Below, piece after piece: positions 28,353 to 38,131 of a stretch of DNA of 64,000 nucleotides. Origin of the DNA: Candidatus Nitrotoga sp. LAW (GTDB lineage Bacteria > Pseudomonadota > Gammaproteobacteria > Burkholderiales > Gallionellaceae). A program made the position numbers and the translations under genes. Numbering within the stretch: position 1 is the first letter of the stretch; the number at the start of each line of letters is the position of its first letter. Location of the stretch: contig QFXI01000021.1 in the NCBI GenBank assembly GCA_003402315.1, positions 124,001-188,000 on the forward strand, read 5' to 3'. The notes under the pieces are model-generated. The model did no database searches and was not told the origin of the DNA. It worked only from the letters and a program-made list of their open reading frames with translations.

Positions 28353-29950
28353 CTGGCACAGCACCCCAAGTATTAACGACACCCAGCATTATCGATAGCC
28401 AAACCGGGCAGCCAGTATTGCAATGGCGCTTTATGGCTACCCTCACGCTTGCGGTTATTGTCACAATTCTCGCCATTTACCAGCAAACCGTGTTATCCAC
28501 CGTCGCTATCTGGCTGCGATCCGAGACTTTTACCCACGGTTTTTTTATTTTTCCGATTAGTGCCTATCTCATATGGATAAAGCGCAGATCGCTTGCCGAG
28601 ATAGCCCCATGCCCGGATTATCGCGGCTTGTTGGCCATGGCAGGGCTAGGCCTTGGCTGGCTGCTTGCTGATGCCGGGAGTGCGCAGGTTGTCGCTCAGC
28701 TGTGTTTGGTAGCAATGATCCCGGTGACGGTCTGGACTATACTGGGGCTGCGGGTGGCCCGCGCGATTACTTTCCCCCTCGGATTTCTGTTTTTTGCCGT
28801 TCCTTTCGGGGAATTTCTGATCCCCCCGCTGATGGATTTCACTGCCGATTTTGTAGTGACCGCACTGCAAATAACAGGCATTCCGGTTTACCGCGAAGGA
28901 ACATTTTTCACCATACCCAGTGGCCAATGGTCCGTCGTGGAAGGTTGTAGCGGTTTACGCTACCTGATCGCATCTTTCACTCTGGGCACCTTGTATGGCT
29001 ACCTCACCTATCGTAGCAATAAACGCAGGCTCATTTTTGCAGCACTGTCATTGATCGTCCCCATTTTTGCAAATGGGATGCGCGCTTATATGATCGTGAT
29101 GATCGCCCACTTAAGCAATATGCAATTGGCATTGGGAGTTGATCATTACATCTACGGTTGGGTCTTTTTCGGAATCGTTATGACGTTGCTATTCTGGATT
29201 GGCGCTTTTTGGCGGGAAGATCAATCAGATCAACAACAGCAAGAAAACAGGATTGCGGCTAATACGGCTCTCGGAACAATAACGGGCCGAGGCTTTGCCA
29301 TGGCGGGTGTTATCACCATTCTGGTTGCAGCATTGTGGCCTGCCTACGCTGCTTATTTGGACAACCGCCCAATCAAAACCGATGGGCTAGTGATAAAACT
29401 ACCTGAATCAATTCAAGGCTGGAATTTACAAGCTACGCCATTTACGGAATGGCAGCCACACTACGTTGGCACCCATGCACAAACCATACACACCTACCGT
29501 AAGGGAGATAAAACCGTCAGCGTTTACCTCGGTTATTATCGGACTCAGCGCCAAGATGCGGAATTAATCAATTCCCAAAACTATATGATCCAGCAAAAAC
29601 ATCCGGTATGGAACAATGTGGGCGAAAGACAGCGCACAATTTCTCTCCATGGCAAGAATGAAACGATCCAACAAACATTATTGCGTGCCCCCAATAACCG
29701 ATTATTAATCTGGAGTTGGAATAGTTTAAGAGGTACCTATACTACCAACCCGTATCTAGCGAAGTTGCTTTTGGCAAAGGCCAAATTATTGTGGCAGCGT
29801 GACGATGGAGCAGTGATCATTATTACTGCCCCCTATGAAGGCACGCCGGAATCAGCGGCATCGTCACTGCAATCTTTTGCCAACGATATGCTGCCGGCAA
29901 TCGATGCCAGTCTTAATAAAGTAGCAGAGCGCGAAACACATGCAAACTAA
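28349..29950 (+). CDS. xrtA: Exosortase A fused to EpsI domain
   Basis: This integral membrane cysteine protease-transpeptidase sorts PEP-CTERM proteins. The N-terminal 300 residues have about eight hydrophobic segments and the exosortase catalytic triad: Cys in VVEGCSGLRYLIAS, Arg in FANGMRAYMIVM and His in LGVDHYIYGWVFFG. The C-terminal 200 residues are the periplasmic EpsI domain (LPESIQGWNL, VSVYLGYYRTQRQDAELI, RLLIWSWNSLRG). Fusion with EpsI is the normal form for exosortase A. The ATG overlaps the previous stop, and the stop overlaps the next start. A target protein is encoded at 48729-49229. Confidence 0.95.
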   Translation: MTGTAPQVLTTPSIIDSQTGQPVLQWRFMATLTLAVIVTILAIYQQTVLSTVAIWLRSETFTHGFFIFPISAYLIWIKRRSLAEIAPCPDYRGLLAMAGLGLGWLLADAGSAQVVAQLCLVAMIPVTVWTILGLRVARAITFPLGFLFFAVPFGEFLIPPLMDFTADFVVTALQITGIPVYREGTFFTIPSGQWSVVEGCSGLRYLIASFTLGTLYGYLTYRSNKRRLIFAALSLIVPIFANGMRAYMIVMIAHLSNMQLALGVDHYIYGWVFFGIVMTLLFWIGAFWREDQSDQQQQENRIAANTALGTITGRGFAMAGVITILVAALWPAYAAYLDNRPIKTDGLVIKLPESIQGWNLQATPFTEWQPHYVGTHAQTIHTYRKGDKTVSVYLGYYRTQRQDAELINSQNYMIQQKHPVWNNVGERQRTISLHGKNETIQQTLLRAPNNRLLIWSWNSLRGTYTTNPYLAKLLLAKAKLLWQRDDGAVIIITAPYEGTPESAASSLQSFANDMLPAIDASLNKVAERETHAN

Positions 29951-31088
29951 CAGTCCACCACTAATTGTGCATGTCATTCATCATTTTGGCGTGGGTGGCA
30001 TGGAAAATGGCATCGTGAATTTGATCAACCATATGCCCCCAGGACGCTATCGCCACGCCATCGTATGCCTGACCGGATATAGCGAATTTCGTCAGCGCCT
30101 GCACCAGCCTGTCGAATTGGTGGCACTCAACAAACGCGATGGCAACGATGTCGGCCTATATGGCCGATTGTTTCGTGAACTGCGGCGGCTCAAGCCAGAC
30201 ATTGTACATACACGTAATCTCGCGGCTTTGGAAGGGCAGGTTGTTGCCGCTGCCGCTGGCATCAGCAACAGAGTGCATGGCGAACATGGACGTGATATGT
30301 TCGACTTGCAGGGCAAGAATCGTAAATACAATTTACTGCGGCAAGCAATCCGGCCGCTGGTAAAGCATTACATTCCAGTGAGCAAAGATCTAGAGCGCTG
30401 GTTAATCGATACCGTACATGTAAATCCGGCACGCGCTACCCAAATTTACAACGGCGTCGATAGTGTAAAATTCACACCGTTCACTGCCCATAGAATTAAC
30501 TTCGGCCCGCCGGGATTCTGCCCGCCGGAAGGATTTGTGTTTGGCGCCGTGGGACGCATGGCGGAAGTGAAAGACTATCCAAATTTGGTGCGTGCTTTTC
30601 TGCGCATGCTCGAACTTAAACCTGAGATCGGTGCCCGCGCGCGGCTGGTAATTCTAGGCGAAGGCGTGGCGCGCACAACCTGCCTGGCCTTGCTCAAGCA
30701 ATCCAATGCCGAGCATTTAGCCTGGCTGCCGGGCAACCGTGACGACATAGCGGATTTGATGCGCCAATTCGACGTCTTCTGCTTATCGTCGTTGGGCGAA
30801 GGCGTATCCAACACTATTTTAGAAGCGATGGCATGCGGTTTGCCGGTGATTGCAACCGCCGTTGGCGGCAACAGCGAACTGGTAGAGGCGGGCATCACGG
30901 GCACATTGGTGCCCTCTGCCGACCCGAAAGCGATGGCACATGCCTTGCTAATGTATTATCAAGATAGTGCACTTACCCGCACACATGGCGCGGCGGGGCG
31001 AGCCAAAATCGAAGCACACTTTTCGATGTCGGCCATGGTACGCGGATACCTAGGCGTATATGACACGGTGCTAGGTAACTTAAAATAA
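29940..31088 (+). CDS. GT4 sugar transferase, PEP-CTERM/EpsH1 type 2
   Basis: The 382-residue GT-B transferase begins PPLIVHVIHHFGVGGMENGIVNLINHMP, the opening of the second exosortase-associated transferase family. The donor-binding half contains FGAVGRMAEVKDYPNLVRAF, ARLVILGEGVAR and the E-x7-E region SSLGEGVSNTILEAMACGLPV. Its start lies 11 bases inside the end of the exosortase gene. It likely adds a sugar at the cytosolic side during repeat-unit assembly. The next gene follows after 34 bases. Confidence 0.9.
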   Translation: MQTNSPPLIVHVIHHFGVGGMENGIVNLINHMPPGRYRHAIVCLTGYSEFRQRLHQPVELVALNKRDGNDVGLYGRLFRELRRLKPDIVHTRNLAALEGQVVAAAAGISNRVHGEHGRDMFDLQGKNRKYNLLRQAIRPLVKHYIPVSKDLERWLIDTVHVNPARATQIYNGVDSVKFTPFTAHRINFGPPGFCPPEGFVFGAVGRMAEVKDYPNLVRAFLRMLELKPEIGARARLVILGEGVARTTCLALLKQSNAEHLAWLPGNRDDIADLMRQFDVFCLSSLGEGVSNTILEAMACGLPVIATAVGGNSELVEAGITGTLVPSADPKAMAHALLMYYQDSALTRTHGAAGRAKIEAHFSMSAMVRGYLGVYDTVLGNLK

Positions 31089-31122
31089 AGACGAATAACA
31101 TAATAAAAATGGAAACAAAACC

Positions 31123-33018
31123 ATGTGTGGCATAGCCGGCATATTTGATACGCAAGCCAAGCGCCCCATTGATCAGGCGCTACTTGCGCGCATGAACCAA
31201 GCCCAGCATCATCGCGGCCCAGACGAAAGCGGCATGCACGCGGAGCCAGGAATGGCAATAGCGCACAAGCGGCTCTCGATCATAGACCTCTCCTCAGGCC
31301 ACCAGCCCCTATTCAACGAAGATGGCAGCGTTGTGGTGGTATTTAACGGCGAAATTTACAACTTCGTCGATTTGATTCCCGAACTGCAAGCGCTAGGCCA
31401 TACCTTCCGCACCCGCTGCGATACTGAGGTCATCGTGCATGCCTGGGAGCAATGGGGTGAAGCGTGTGTCGAACGCTTCCGCGGCATGTTCGCGTTTGGG
31501 TTATGGGACCGCAATAAAGAGACGTTTTTTCTGGCGCGCGATCGCCTCGGTGTGAAGCCGCTCTACTATGCACTGCTCGATGACGGCCAACTTATCTTCG
31601 GATCTGAGCTCAAGGTCTTGACTGCCCATCCAGCATTGCGGCGTGACATTAATCCACGCGCGATTGAAGAATATTTCGCCTACGGCTATGTTCCCGAACC
31701 GCGCACCATTTACCAACAAGCCTTCAAACTATCACCCGCGCATACCCTCACCGTGAAGCGTGGCCAGCCAATTCCGCAACCGCGAGAATACTGGGATGTA
31801 CCATTCCAACCCCTTGTTCCAATGACGCAAGCCGAAGCACAAGAAGAACTCATACCCCTGCTGCGCGAATCTGTAAAAATCCGCTTGGTCTCAGAGGTAC
31901 CGCTAGGGGCATTTCTCTCCGGTGGCGTAGATTCCAGCGCCGTGGTAGCCATGATGGCTGAATTGTCCAGCGAACCGGTGAACACCTGTTCTATCTCATT
32001 CGGCGATCCGGCATTCAATGAATCCGAATACGCCGCACAAGTCGCCACACGCTATCACACTAATCATCGGGTGGAACAGGTCGATGCCGATGATTTCGAT
32101 CTCATCGATAAATTGGCTGCGCTCTACGATGAACCTTACGCGGATAGTTCCGCTATCCCCACTTACCGCGTGTGCCAACTGGCACGAAAAAACGTGACTG
32201 TCGCGCTTTCCGGTGATGGTGGTGACGAAAACTTCGCTGGTTATCGACGTTATCGCTGGCATCTGAACGAAGAACGCATGCGCAGCTTGATTCCATCAGC
32301 TGTGCGTCGCCCTGCATTCGGCCTGCTAGGCAAGCTCTATCCAAAAGCAGATTGGGCACCTAAAATTTTTCGTGCCAAATCCACATTTGAGGGCATGGCG
32401 CGCGATTCGGTAGAAGGTTATTTTCATAGCGTTTCACTCTTGAGCGATGCAATGCGCGCGCGTCTCTTCAGCCCAGATTTTAGTCGGGCACTGGAGGGCT
32501 ACCGCGCGGTGGAAGTAATGTACCGGCACGATGCGCGCTCGCCTGCACAAGAACCCTTGGCACGAGTGCAATACCTCGACATCAAGACCTATCTCGTAGG
32601 CGACATTCTTACCAAGGTTGACCGTGCCAGCATGGCGCACGCCCTCGAAGTACGTGAACCTCTGCTTGACCACAAATTGGTGGAATGGGCCTCGCGCTTA
32701 CCCGCATCGCTAAAACTTCAGGGAGGGGAAGGCAAATATATATTCAAGAAAGCAATGGAATCACACCTGCCAAATGAAATTTTATACCGTAAAAAAATGG
32801 GTTTCGCGGTACCACTTGCAAGCTGGTTTCGTGGCCCCCTAAAAGAAAAAGTTCGACAGGCAGTTCTAGGACCAACGCTAAAAAACACGGGCTTCTTTAA
32901 TACGGATTACCTCCACGAACTGGTCGACCATCATCAAGCTGGGCTGCGCGATTACAGTACCCCGCTGTGGACGCTGCTGATGTTCGAAGCGTTCCTGCGT
33001 CAAAATCAAAGCACATAA
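31123..33018 (+). CDS. XrtA-system amidotransferase (asparagine synthase-like)
   Basis: This glutamine-dependent amidotransferase has 631 residues. The mature N-terminal Cys2 of the glutaminase domain is in MCGIAGIFD. RGPDESG and FNGEIYNF follow, then the synthase domain with the PP-loop LSGGVDSSAVVAMM and the second ATP block LSGDGGDENFAGYRRY. It matches the exosortase-associated subfamily by length and position. It probably amidates a carboxyl group on a sugar such as a uronic acid, rather than making asparagine. It is 34 bases after the previous gene and 148 before the next. Confidence 0.9.
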   Translation: MCGIAGIFDTQAKRPIDQALLARMNQAQHHRGPDESGMHAEPGMAIAHKRLSIIDLSSGHQPLFNEDGSVVVVFNGEIYNFVDLIPELQALGHTFRTRCDTEVIVHAWEQWGEACVERFRGMFAFGLWDRNKETFFLARDRLGVKPLYYALLDDGQLIFGSELKVLTAHPALRRDINPRAIEEYFAYGYVPEPRTIYQQAFKLSPAHTLTVKRGQPIPQPREYWDVPFQPLVPMTQAEAQEELIPLLRESVKIRLVSEVPLGAFLSGGVDSSAVVAMMAELSSEPVNTCSISFGDPAFNESEYAAQVATRYHTNHRVEQVDADDFDLIDKLAALYDEPYADSSAIPTYRVCQLARKNVTVALSGDGGDENFAGYRRYRWHLNEERMRSLIPSAVRRPAFGLLGKLYPKADWAPKIFRAKSTFEGMARDSVEGYFHSVSLLSDAMRARLFSPDFSRALEGYRAVEVMYRHDARSPAQEPLARVQYLDIKTYLVGDILTKVDRASMAHALEVREPLLDHKLVEWASRLPASLKLQGGEGKYIFKKAMESHLPNEILYRKKMGFAVPLASWFRGPLKEKVRQAVLGPTLKNTGFFNTDYLHELVDHHQAGLRDYSTPLWTLLMFEAFLRQNQST

Positions 33019-33166
33019 AGTACAGCCAGAGCAAAAAATCAATGAAGCAACGGATGCCATACTCTAGTTATTTATCATTTAACAAATAACATAGCCGACC
33101 ACGACGGCCATGAAAATATTATTCACGTTCTAAAAATTTAAACGTGTTATTACTAAGGAAATTGCA

Positions 33167-34210
33167 ATGAAAAAAGTTTTAATCCTTGGCGTAAACGGCT
33201 TCATCGGACACCACTTATCCAACCGCATCCTTGCTACAACTAACTGGGATGTCTACGGCATGGATATGAACACTGACCGCATCACTGATCTACTCGGTCA
33301 GCCCCGCTTTCACTTTTTTGAAGGTGACATTACCATTAATAAAGATTGGGTGGAGTACCATGTCAAAAAATGCGACGTGGTTTTGCCGTTGGTGGCAATT
33401 GCTACGCCCTCCACTTATGTTAAAGAACCATTGCGTGTATTTGAGCTGGATTTCGAAGCTAATTTGCCCATCGTGCGCACAGCCGTCAAGTACAACAAAC
33501 ACCTAATATTTCCGTCTACTTCTGAAGTATATGGTATGTGCCACGATGAAGAATTTGACCCCGAAAGTTCTGAACTTATCTGCGGCCCAATTAATAAACC
33601 ACGATGGATTTATTCCTGCGCCAAACAATTGATGGATCGCGTCATCTGGGGCTATGGAATGGAACAAGGATTGAACTTTACCCTCTTCCGGCCATTCAAC
33701 TGGATCGGCGCTGGGCTGGACTCCATCCACACACTGAAAGAAGGAAGCTCACGCGTACTGACACAATTCTTCGGCCACATCGTGCGCGGCGAAAATATAA
33801 ATCTGGTAGACGGTGGACAGCAAAAACGCGCATTCACTTATATCGACGACGGTATAGCCGCACTGATGAAGATCATTGCAAATAAAGATGGTATCGCTTC
33901 CGGCAAAATTTACAACATCGGCAATCCGGTCAACAATTATTCCATCCGGGACTTGGCTACCATGATGCTGAAACTGGCCGAGGAATACCCGGAGTACCGC
34001 AATTCTGCAAGCAAGGTGCAACTGGTAACAACCACTGCGGCAGCCTATTACGGCAATGGCTACCAGGACGTACAAAATCGCGTTCCCAAGATCACCAATA
34101 CCTGCGAAGAACTGGGATGGGAACCCGTCATTTCGATGGCCGATGCCCTGCGCAAAATTTTTAATGCTTACCGCGAACAAATCAATGACGCGCGCAACCT
34201 GATGGAATGA
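33167..34210 (+). CDS. ArnA-like UDP-glucuronate decarboxylase/dehydrogenase, stand-alone
   Basis: This 347-residue short-chain dehydrogenase matches the C-terminal half of ArnA, which oxidises and decarboxylates UDP-glucuronate to the 4-keto pentose. Evidence is the Rossmann motif GVNGFIGHHL, FPSTSEVYG with the catalytic Ser/Glu region, YSCAKQLMDRVIWGYG with Tyr-x3-Lys, LFRPFNWIGAGLD and DGGQQKRAFTYIDDG. The formyltransferase half of ArnA is absent; a separate formyltransferase is encoded at 37297. It could supply a pentose or an amino-pentose precursor for the polymer. The ATG follows AAGGAAATTGCA. Confidence 0.88.
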   Translation: MKKVLILGVNGFIGHHLSNRILATTNWDVYGMDMNTDRITDLLGQPRFHFFEGDITINKDWVEYHVKKCDVVLPLVAIATPSTYVKEPLRVFELDFEANLPIVRTAVKYNKHLIFPSTSEVYGMCHDEEFDPESSELICGPINKPRWIYSCAKQLMDRVIWGYGMEQGLNFTLFRPFNWIGAGLDSIHTLKEGSSRVLTQFFGHIVRGENINLVDGGQQKRAFTYIDDGIAALMKIIANKDGIASGKIYNIGNPVNNYSIRDLATMMLKLAEEYPEYRNSASKVQLVTTTAAAYYGNGYQDVQNRVPKITNTCEELGWEPVISMADALRKIFNAYREQINDARNLME

Positions 34211-34337
34211 TATACAAGATGCTGAGATTAGGAATCTGGATAGACGCTCTTCAAAAAACGGTACGTTATACCAAGCCGCTATCCATTACTGCATTTTAAA
34301 TTTACGATTTAAGAACACGCAAACAATTTAAAAAACA

Positions 34338-35552
34338 ATGCGCATCCTACATATCCTCGATCACTCCATTCCACTGCATAGTGGCTATACTTTTCGCACT
34401 CTTTCTATTCTTAAAGAACAGCGTGCTTTAGGATGGGAAACCACTCACTTAACTAGCCCAAAGCAGGGTATCTGTAGCACAAGCGAAGAAACTATTGATG
34501 GCTGGCATTTTTTCCGCACACACCATGTGATTGCCAAAATGACGAAAGTACCTTTATTAAACCAAATTTCCGTCATTAACAGTCTTACTCATCGTCTTAA
34601 AAAAGTAGCCAAAATTGTTAAACCGGATATTTTGCATGCTCACTCCCCTGCCCTGAATGCCATAGCTGCTTTACGCGTTGGCCGTAGCCTAGGCATTCCA
34701 GTAGTTTATGAAGTTCGTGCATTCTGGGAAGATGCGGCAGCTGATCACGGCACAACCACAGAAGGGAGCATACGTTACCGCTTAACCCGTGCAATGGAAA
34801 CTTACGCCTTCAAACATGTCGATGCCATCATCACAATTTGCGAAGGCCTGCGCAGTGATATCGTTGCGCGTGGCATTCCTTCGACTAAAGTGACCCTAGT
34901 TCCCAACGCAGTTGACATCAAAAAATTTTCTATCGGTGGCGCGCCAGATGACATATTAAAAGCTCAGCTCGGTTTGGCCGGTGCACGCATATTGGGCTTT
35001 ATCGGCTCGTTCTATGCTTATGAGGGTTTGGATTTACTGCTCACTGCACTACCACGTATTCTTGATCAAGCCCCCGATGTACGTGTTTTGTTGGTGGGCG
35101 GTGGGCCACAAGAAAACGCACTGAAACAACAATCTCGCCAACTCGGCATTGCAGATAAAGTTGTGTTCACCGGTCGGGTACCTCACAGTGAAGTGAACCG
35201 CTATTACGACCTGATGGACATGCTCGTTTATCCACGCCACTCAATGCGTCTCACTGAATTGGTTACGCCATTGAAACCGCTGGAAGCGATGGCACAAGGC
35301 CGTTTGTTTGTAGCTTCCAACGTAGGTGGTCACAAGGAATTAATTCGTGACGGCGAAACGGGCGTGCTATTCAAAGCCGAGTCTCCGCAAGATCTAGCGA
35401 ACAAGGTGCTTGATTTGCTTAACACGCCCGAGCGCTGGCCAACGATAAAAGCTGCCGGGCGGCGCTTTGTCGAGACAGAACGTAATTGGAAAGTATCAGT
35501 AGCATGTTATCGCGATGTTTATAGCCACTTAACCGACAAAGCGGCCGGGTAG
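34338..35552 (+). CDS. XrtA-associated glycosyltransferase (Daro_2409 family, GT4)
   Basis: This GT-B transferase of 404 residues begins MRILHILDHSIPLHSGYTFR, the signature of the Daro_2409 family tied to exosortase A loci. Further blocks are ILHAHSPALNAIAALRVG, YEVRAFWEDAAADHGTT, VTLVPNAVDIKKF, ILGFIGSFYAYEGLDLL and the donor-site TELVTPLKPLEAMAQGRLFV. It starts at an ATG 127 bases after the dehydrogenase. The next ORF follows after five bases, so it is cotranscribed with the chimeric fragment. Confidence 0.92.
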   Translation: MRILHILDHSIPLHSGYTFRTLSILKEQRALGWETTHLTSPKQGICSTSEETIDGWHFFRTHHVIAKMTKVPLLNQISVINSLTHRLKKVAKIVKPDILHAHSPALNAIAALRVGRSLGIPVVYEVRAFWEDAAADHGTTTEGSIRYRLTRAMETYAFKHVDAIITICEGLRSDIVARGIPSTKVTLVPNAVDIKKFSIGGAPDDILKAQLGLAGARILGFIGSFYAYEGLDLLLTALPRILDQAPDVRVLLVGGGPQENALKQQSRQLGIADKVVFTGRVPHSEVNRYYDLMDMLVYPRHSMRLTELVTPLKPLEAMAQGRLFVASNVGGHKELIRDGETGVLFKAESPQDLANKVLDLLNTPERWPTIKAAGRRFVETERNWKVSVACYRDVYSHLTDKAAG

Positions 35553-35557
35553 TCAAG

Positions 35558-36049
35558 ATGCAAATTCAAGATTTAAAAATCGCCCTCGTTGGGCCACTGC
35601 CGCCACCTTCGGGCGGCATGGCCAACCAAACGCGGCAACTGGCTACGTTGCTAAAGCAAGAAGGAGTCAACGTAGAGCTTGTCCCAGTGAATGCCCCCTA
35701 CCGGCCACGCTTTGTCGGTCACATCAAAGGACTACGTGCCGTGTTTCGCTTGCTGCCGTATTTGTTCCATTTATGGCACGCCGCAGGTAGGGTCGATTTA
35801 TTTCACATCATGGCCAACTCTGGCTGGTCCTGGCACTTATTTGCTGCACCGGCGGTGTGGACCGCAAAATTACGTGGCAAGACCGTGAGCGGAATTCAAG
35901 CTCGACTGGGCAACAATGTGCGAGTCGAACTACGGCTTGTGGACTCGATTCCGCCAGAAGTTTCGGGCAAGTACCGATACGTGGTGAGCCACGTACCACT
36001 ACAATCAGGTCTCGATAGCGCACTCCAAGAATCACCACCCACCATATAA
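35558..36049 (+). pseudogene. Chimeric ORF: GT4 N-terminus joined to PaaK-like ligase C-terminus
   Basis: The first about 110 residues (IALVGPLPPPSGGMANQTRQ, LFHIMANSGWSWHLFAAPAV) are the N-terminal acceptor domain of a GT4 glycosyltransferase common in exosortase A loci. The whole donor-binding half is missing. After LRGKTV the sequence changes to QARLGNNVRVELRLVD and PPEVSGKYRYVVSHVPL. This matches the C-terminal lid of phenylacetate-CoA-ligase-type (PaaK/CapK) AMP-forming enzymes, which often sit next to such transferases. An in-frame deletion near 35880-35895 that removed about 2 kb from both genes explains it. Neither activity should remain. Confidence 0.72.
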
Positions 36050-36080
36050 CTGGAAAAAATTTAACAGGAAAACGAGTAAT

Positions 36081-37304
36081 ATGAGCCTTACCAATTTACT
36101 TGCACTGCCTTTCCGTTACCGTCCTTGGCGGCCACGGCATATACGTCTGATCCTCAATGACATTGCTGCGCCTGCCCAACCCGAATTTGACCATACAACC
36201 CATCTCGTGGGCGTAATCGACTGGCTCTGCCGTGCCCAGGACATCAGGGACGGCCAGCCTGACGCAGGTGGTGTTTCAGCAGGATGGAGCTTCGAAGACG
36301 GCTGGCTGCCAAGCTACCCGGAAACCACCGGCTACATCATCGAAACCTTCCTTGCGGCGAACAAGGTATTGGAACGCCCTGATCTGGAGAAACGTGCTCG
36401 ACGCATGATCGATTGGGAACTCTCCATACAACAAAACGATGGCGCATTCCCCGGCCACTTTGGCGAAGCAGGCAGCCGCCCGGTGATCTTCAATACCGGT
36501 CAAATCATGCATGGCATGCTCGCTGGATATCTGCAACTAGGTCGCCAGGAATGCTTGACGGCAGCAGTCAAAGCCGGTTTGTGGCTAGTCCGTCAGCAAG
36601 ATGCCGATGGCTGCTGGCATCGCTTCGAACACAATGATGTACCGCACGTGTACAACACCCGTGGCACTTGGGCGCTAGCGGCCACGGGTCTGATCGCAAA
36701 CGAACCAGAACTAACCCAAGCGGCGCGACGTAATCTCGATTGGGCACTCACCCAGCAAACGACTTCCGGTTGGTTTTGCACCAACGCCTTTACTCCGGAC
36801 AAAGCACCGTTTACTCATACCATCGCCTATGCGATTCGTGGTTTTTTGGAGAGCGGAATACTACTGGACGATGCGCGTTATCTTTCAGCTGCGCTTACCG
36901 CTGCTCGCGGCATGGCGCAGGTACAACGCGCCGACGGCTGGCTTGCCGGCACTTATACGGATAATTGGATGCCATGTGCGAACTACAGCTGCCTCACTGG
37001 CGTAGCGCAGATGAGCCTCAATTGGACACGTCTGGCGCAAGATGGCAGCGCACCGGAATTTCGCGAAAACGCACGCCGTGCAATCGGCTACGTGAAACGT
37101 ACGCAGCGTCTTAATGATACTGACGAGGCGGCGCAAGGGGGTATCGCTGGCTCCTCGCCGATTTGGGGCGATTATTCCCGTTTCGAATATCCAAATTGGG
37201 CAGCAAAATTTTTTGCCGATGCGCTGATGATGGATATGCAAGACTGTGTAATTCCTCCTGTCGCTACGCGAATCGCTAAGCCAGGGGAGTATTCACATGG
37301 CTGA
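36081..37304 (+). CDS. VpsJ-like (alpha/alpha)6 toroid protein
   Basis: This 407-residue protein has repeated helical hairpins, with the motifs GWLPSYPETTGYIIETFLAA, RMIDWELSIQQNDGAFPGHF, RGTWALAATGLI and THTIAYAIRGFLESGI. The pattern is like six-hairpin or terpenoid-cyclase toroids, and matches the VpsJ-like polysaccharide proteins found in exosortase A loci. It may trim or epimerise the polymer; no reaction is shown. Conserved acidic residues (PDAGG, DGAFPG) could be catalytic. The C-terminal codons overlap the formyltransferase gene by eight bases. No signal peptide is visible. Confidence 0.78.
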   Translation: MSLTNLLALPFRYRPWRPRHIRLILNDIAAPAQPEFDHTTHLVGVIDWLCRAQDIRDGQPDAGGVSAGWSFEDGWLPSYPETTGYIIETFLAANKVLERPDLEKRARRMIDWELSIQQNDGAFPGHFGEAGSRPVIFNTGQIMHGMLAGYLQLGRQECLTAAVKAGLWLVRQQDADGCWHRFEHNDVPHVYNTRGTWALAATGLIANEPELTQAARRNLDWALTQQTTSGWFCTNAFTPDKAPFTHTIAYAIRGFLESGILLDDARYLSAALTAARGMAQVQRADGWLAGTYTDNWMPCANYSCLTGVAQMSLNWTRLAQDGSAPEFRENARRAIGYVKRTQRLNDTDEAAQGGIAGSSPIWGDYSRFEYPNWAAKFFADALMMDMQDCVIPPVATRIAKPGEYSHG

Positions 37305-38127
37305 GCTTTCAGTCATGGTGCTATGCGGGCGGGCACCGCGGCATCTTTATGTCGCGAACCGGCTGTGTGATGCCGCACGGGTAGTAGCTATCGTGCAAGA
37401 GGCAGGCAGCCACTGGACGTACAAAAAAATACTCAAACTACTACGTCCAGATAATCTATGGCGCAAAGTGTGGCGCTGGTTACGCGACCGCAAGCGTTAC
37501 ACTGGCGGGGGTGAAGGCAAGTTTTTCTTTGGCGATGCCGAACCGCGACTCAATAAGCCCGAATTGGTCACCGAAGTGCCACACATTAACCATCCAGATG
37601 TAATTGAGCTTGCCGATCGGCTTCGGCCCGACGTAATTGCCGTGTTCGGCACCTCGCTCATCAAAGGAGCGCTGCTTACGCGCAGCTCTTGGAGTATTGT
37701 CAATCTGCATGGTGGCCTATCGCCCGAATACCGTGGCGCAGATTGCACATTCTGGGCACTCTATAACGGCGAACCAGAAAAAATCGGCTGTACGCTACAT
37801 TTCATCGACGCTGGCATCGATACCGGCAAGTTGCTTGCCCATATTTGCCCCGAAGTACATGAAGGAGACGACGAGCTCACCCTGTTTTGGCGCGCTGTGC
37901 GTGATAGCGCCGAAGTTTACGCCGAAGCGGTCGGACGCCTCACGCGAAAAGAAGCGCTAGGTACATCGCAATCAGGCAAGGGCAAGTTGTACCAAGTCAA
38001 GGATCGCGGCTGGCGTCATGAAAAGCAACTCACACAAAGTTTGCAAAATGGCTTGCTCAAGAATATGCATTTAAAAAAGCGCGTGACATGGTTTACTGGC
38101 GCTTCCTCCGAGAAAAAACGGGAGTAA
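37297..38127 (+). CDS. Formyltransferase-fold protein (methionyl-tRNA formyltransferase-like)
   Basis: The 276-residue protein has the formyl_trans_N fold. The central motif NLHGGLSPEYRGADCTFWAL contains the family Asn-x-His followed by the SxxP-x-YRG block. IGCTLHFIDAGIDTGKLL carries the catalytic Asp region. It is too short to be full methionyl-tRNA formyltransferase and lacks the usual C-terminal domain. With the ArnA-like dehydrogenase at 33167 it could formylate a 4-amino sugar, as the two halves of ArnA do. No aminotransferase for this was found. The gene overlaps its upstream neighbour and sits four bases before the ligase gene. Confidence 0.8.
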   Translation: MAELSVMVLCGRAPRHLYVANRLCDAARVVAIVQEAGSHWTYKKILKLLRPDNLWRKVWRWLRDRKRYTGGGEGKFFFGDAEPRLNKPELVTEVPHINHPDVIELADRLRPDVIAVFGTSLIKGALLTRSSWSIVNLHGGLSPEYRGADCTFWALYNGEPEKIGCTLHFIDAGIDTGKLLAHICPEVHEGDDELTLFWRAVRDSAEVYAEAVGRLTRKEALGTSQSGKGKLYQVKDRGWRHEKQLTQSLQNGLLKNMHLKKRVTWFTGASSEKKRE

Positions 38128-38131
38128 GCCA

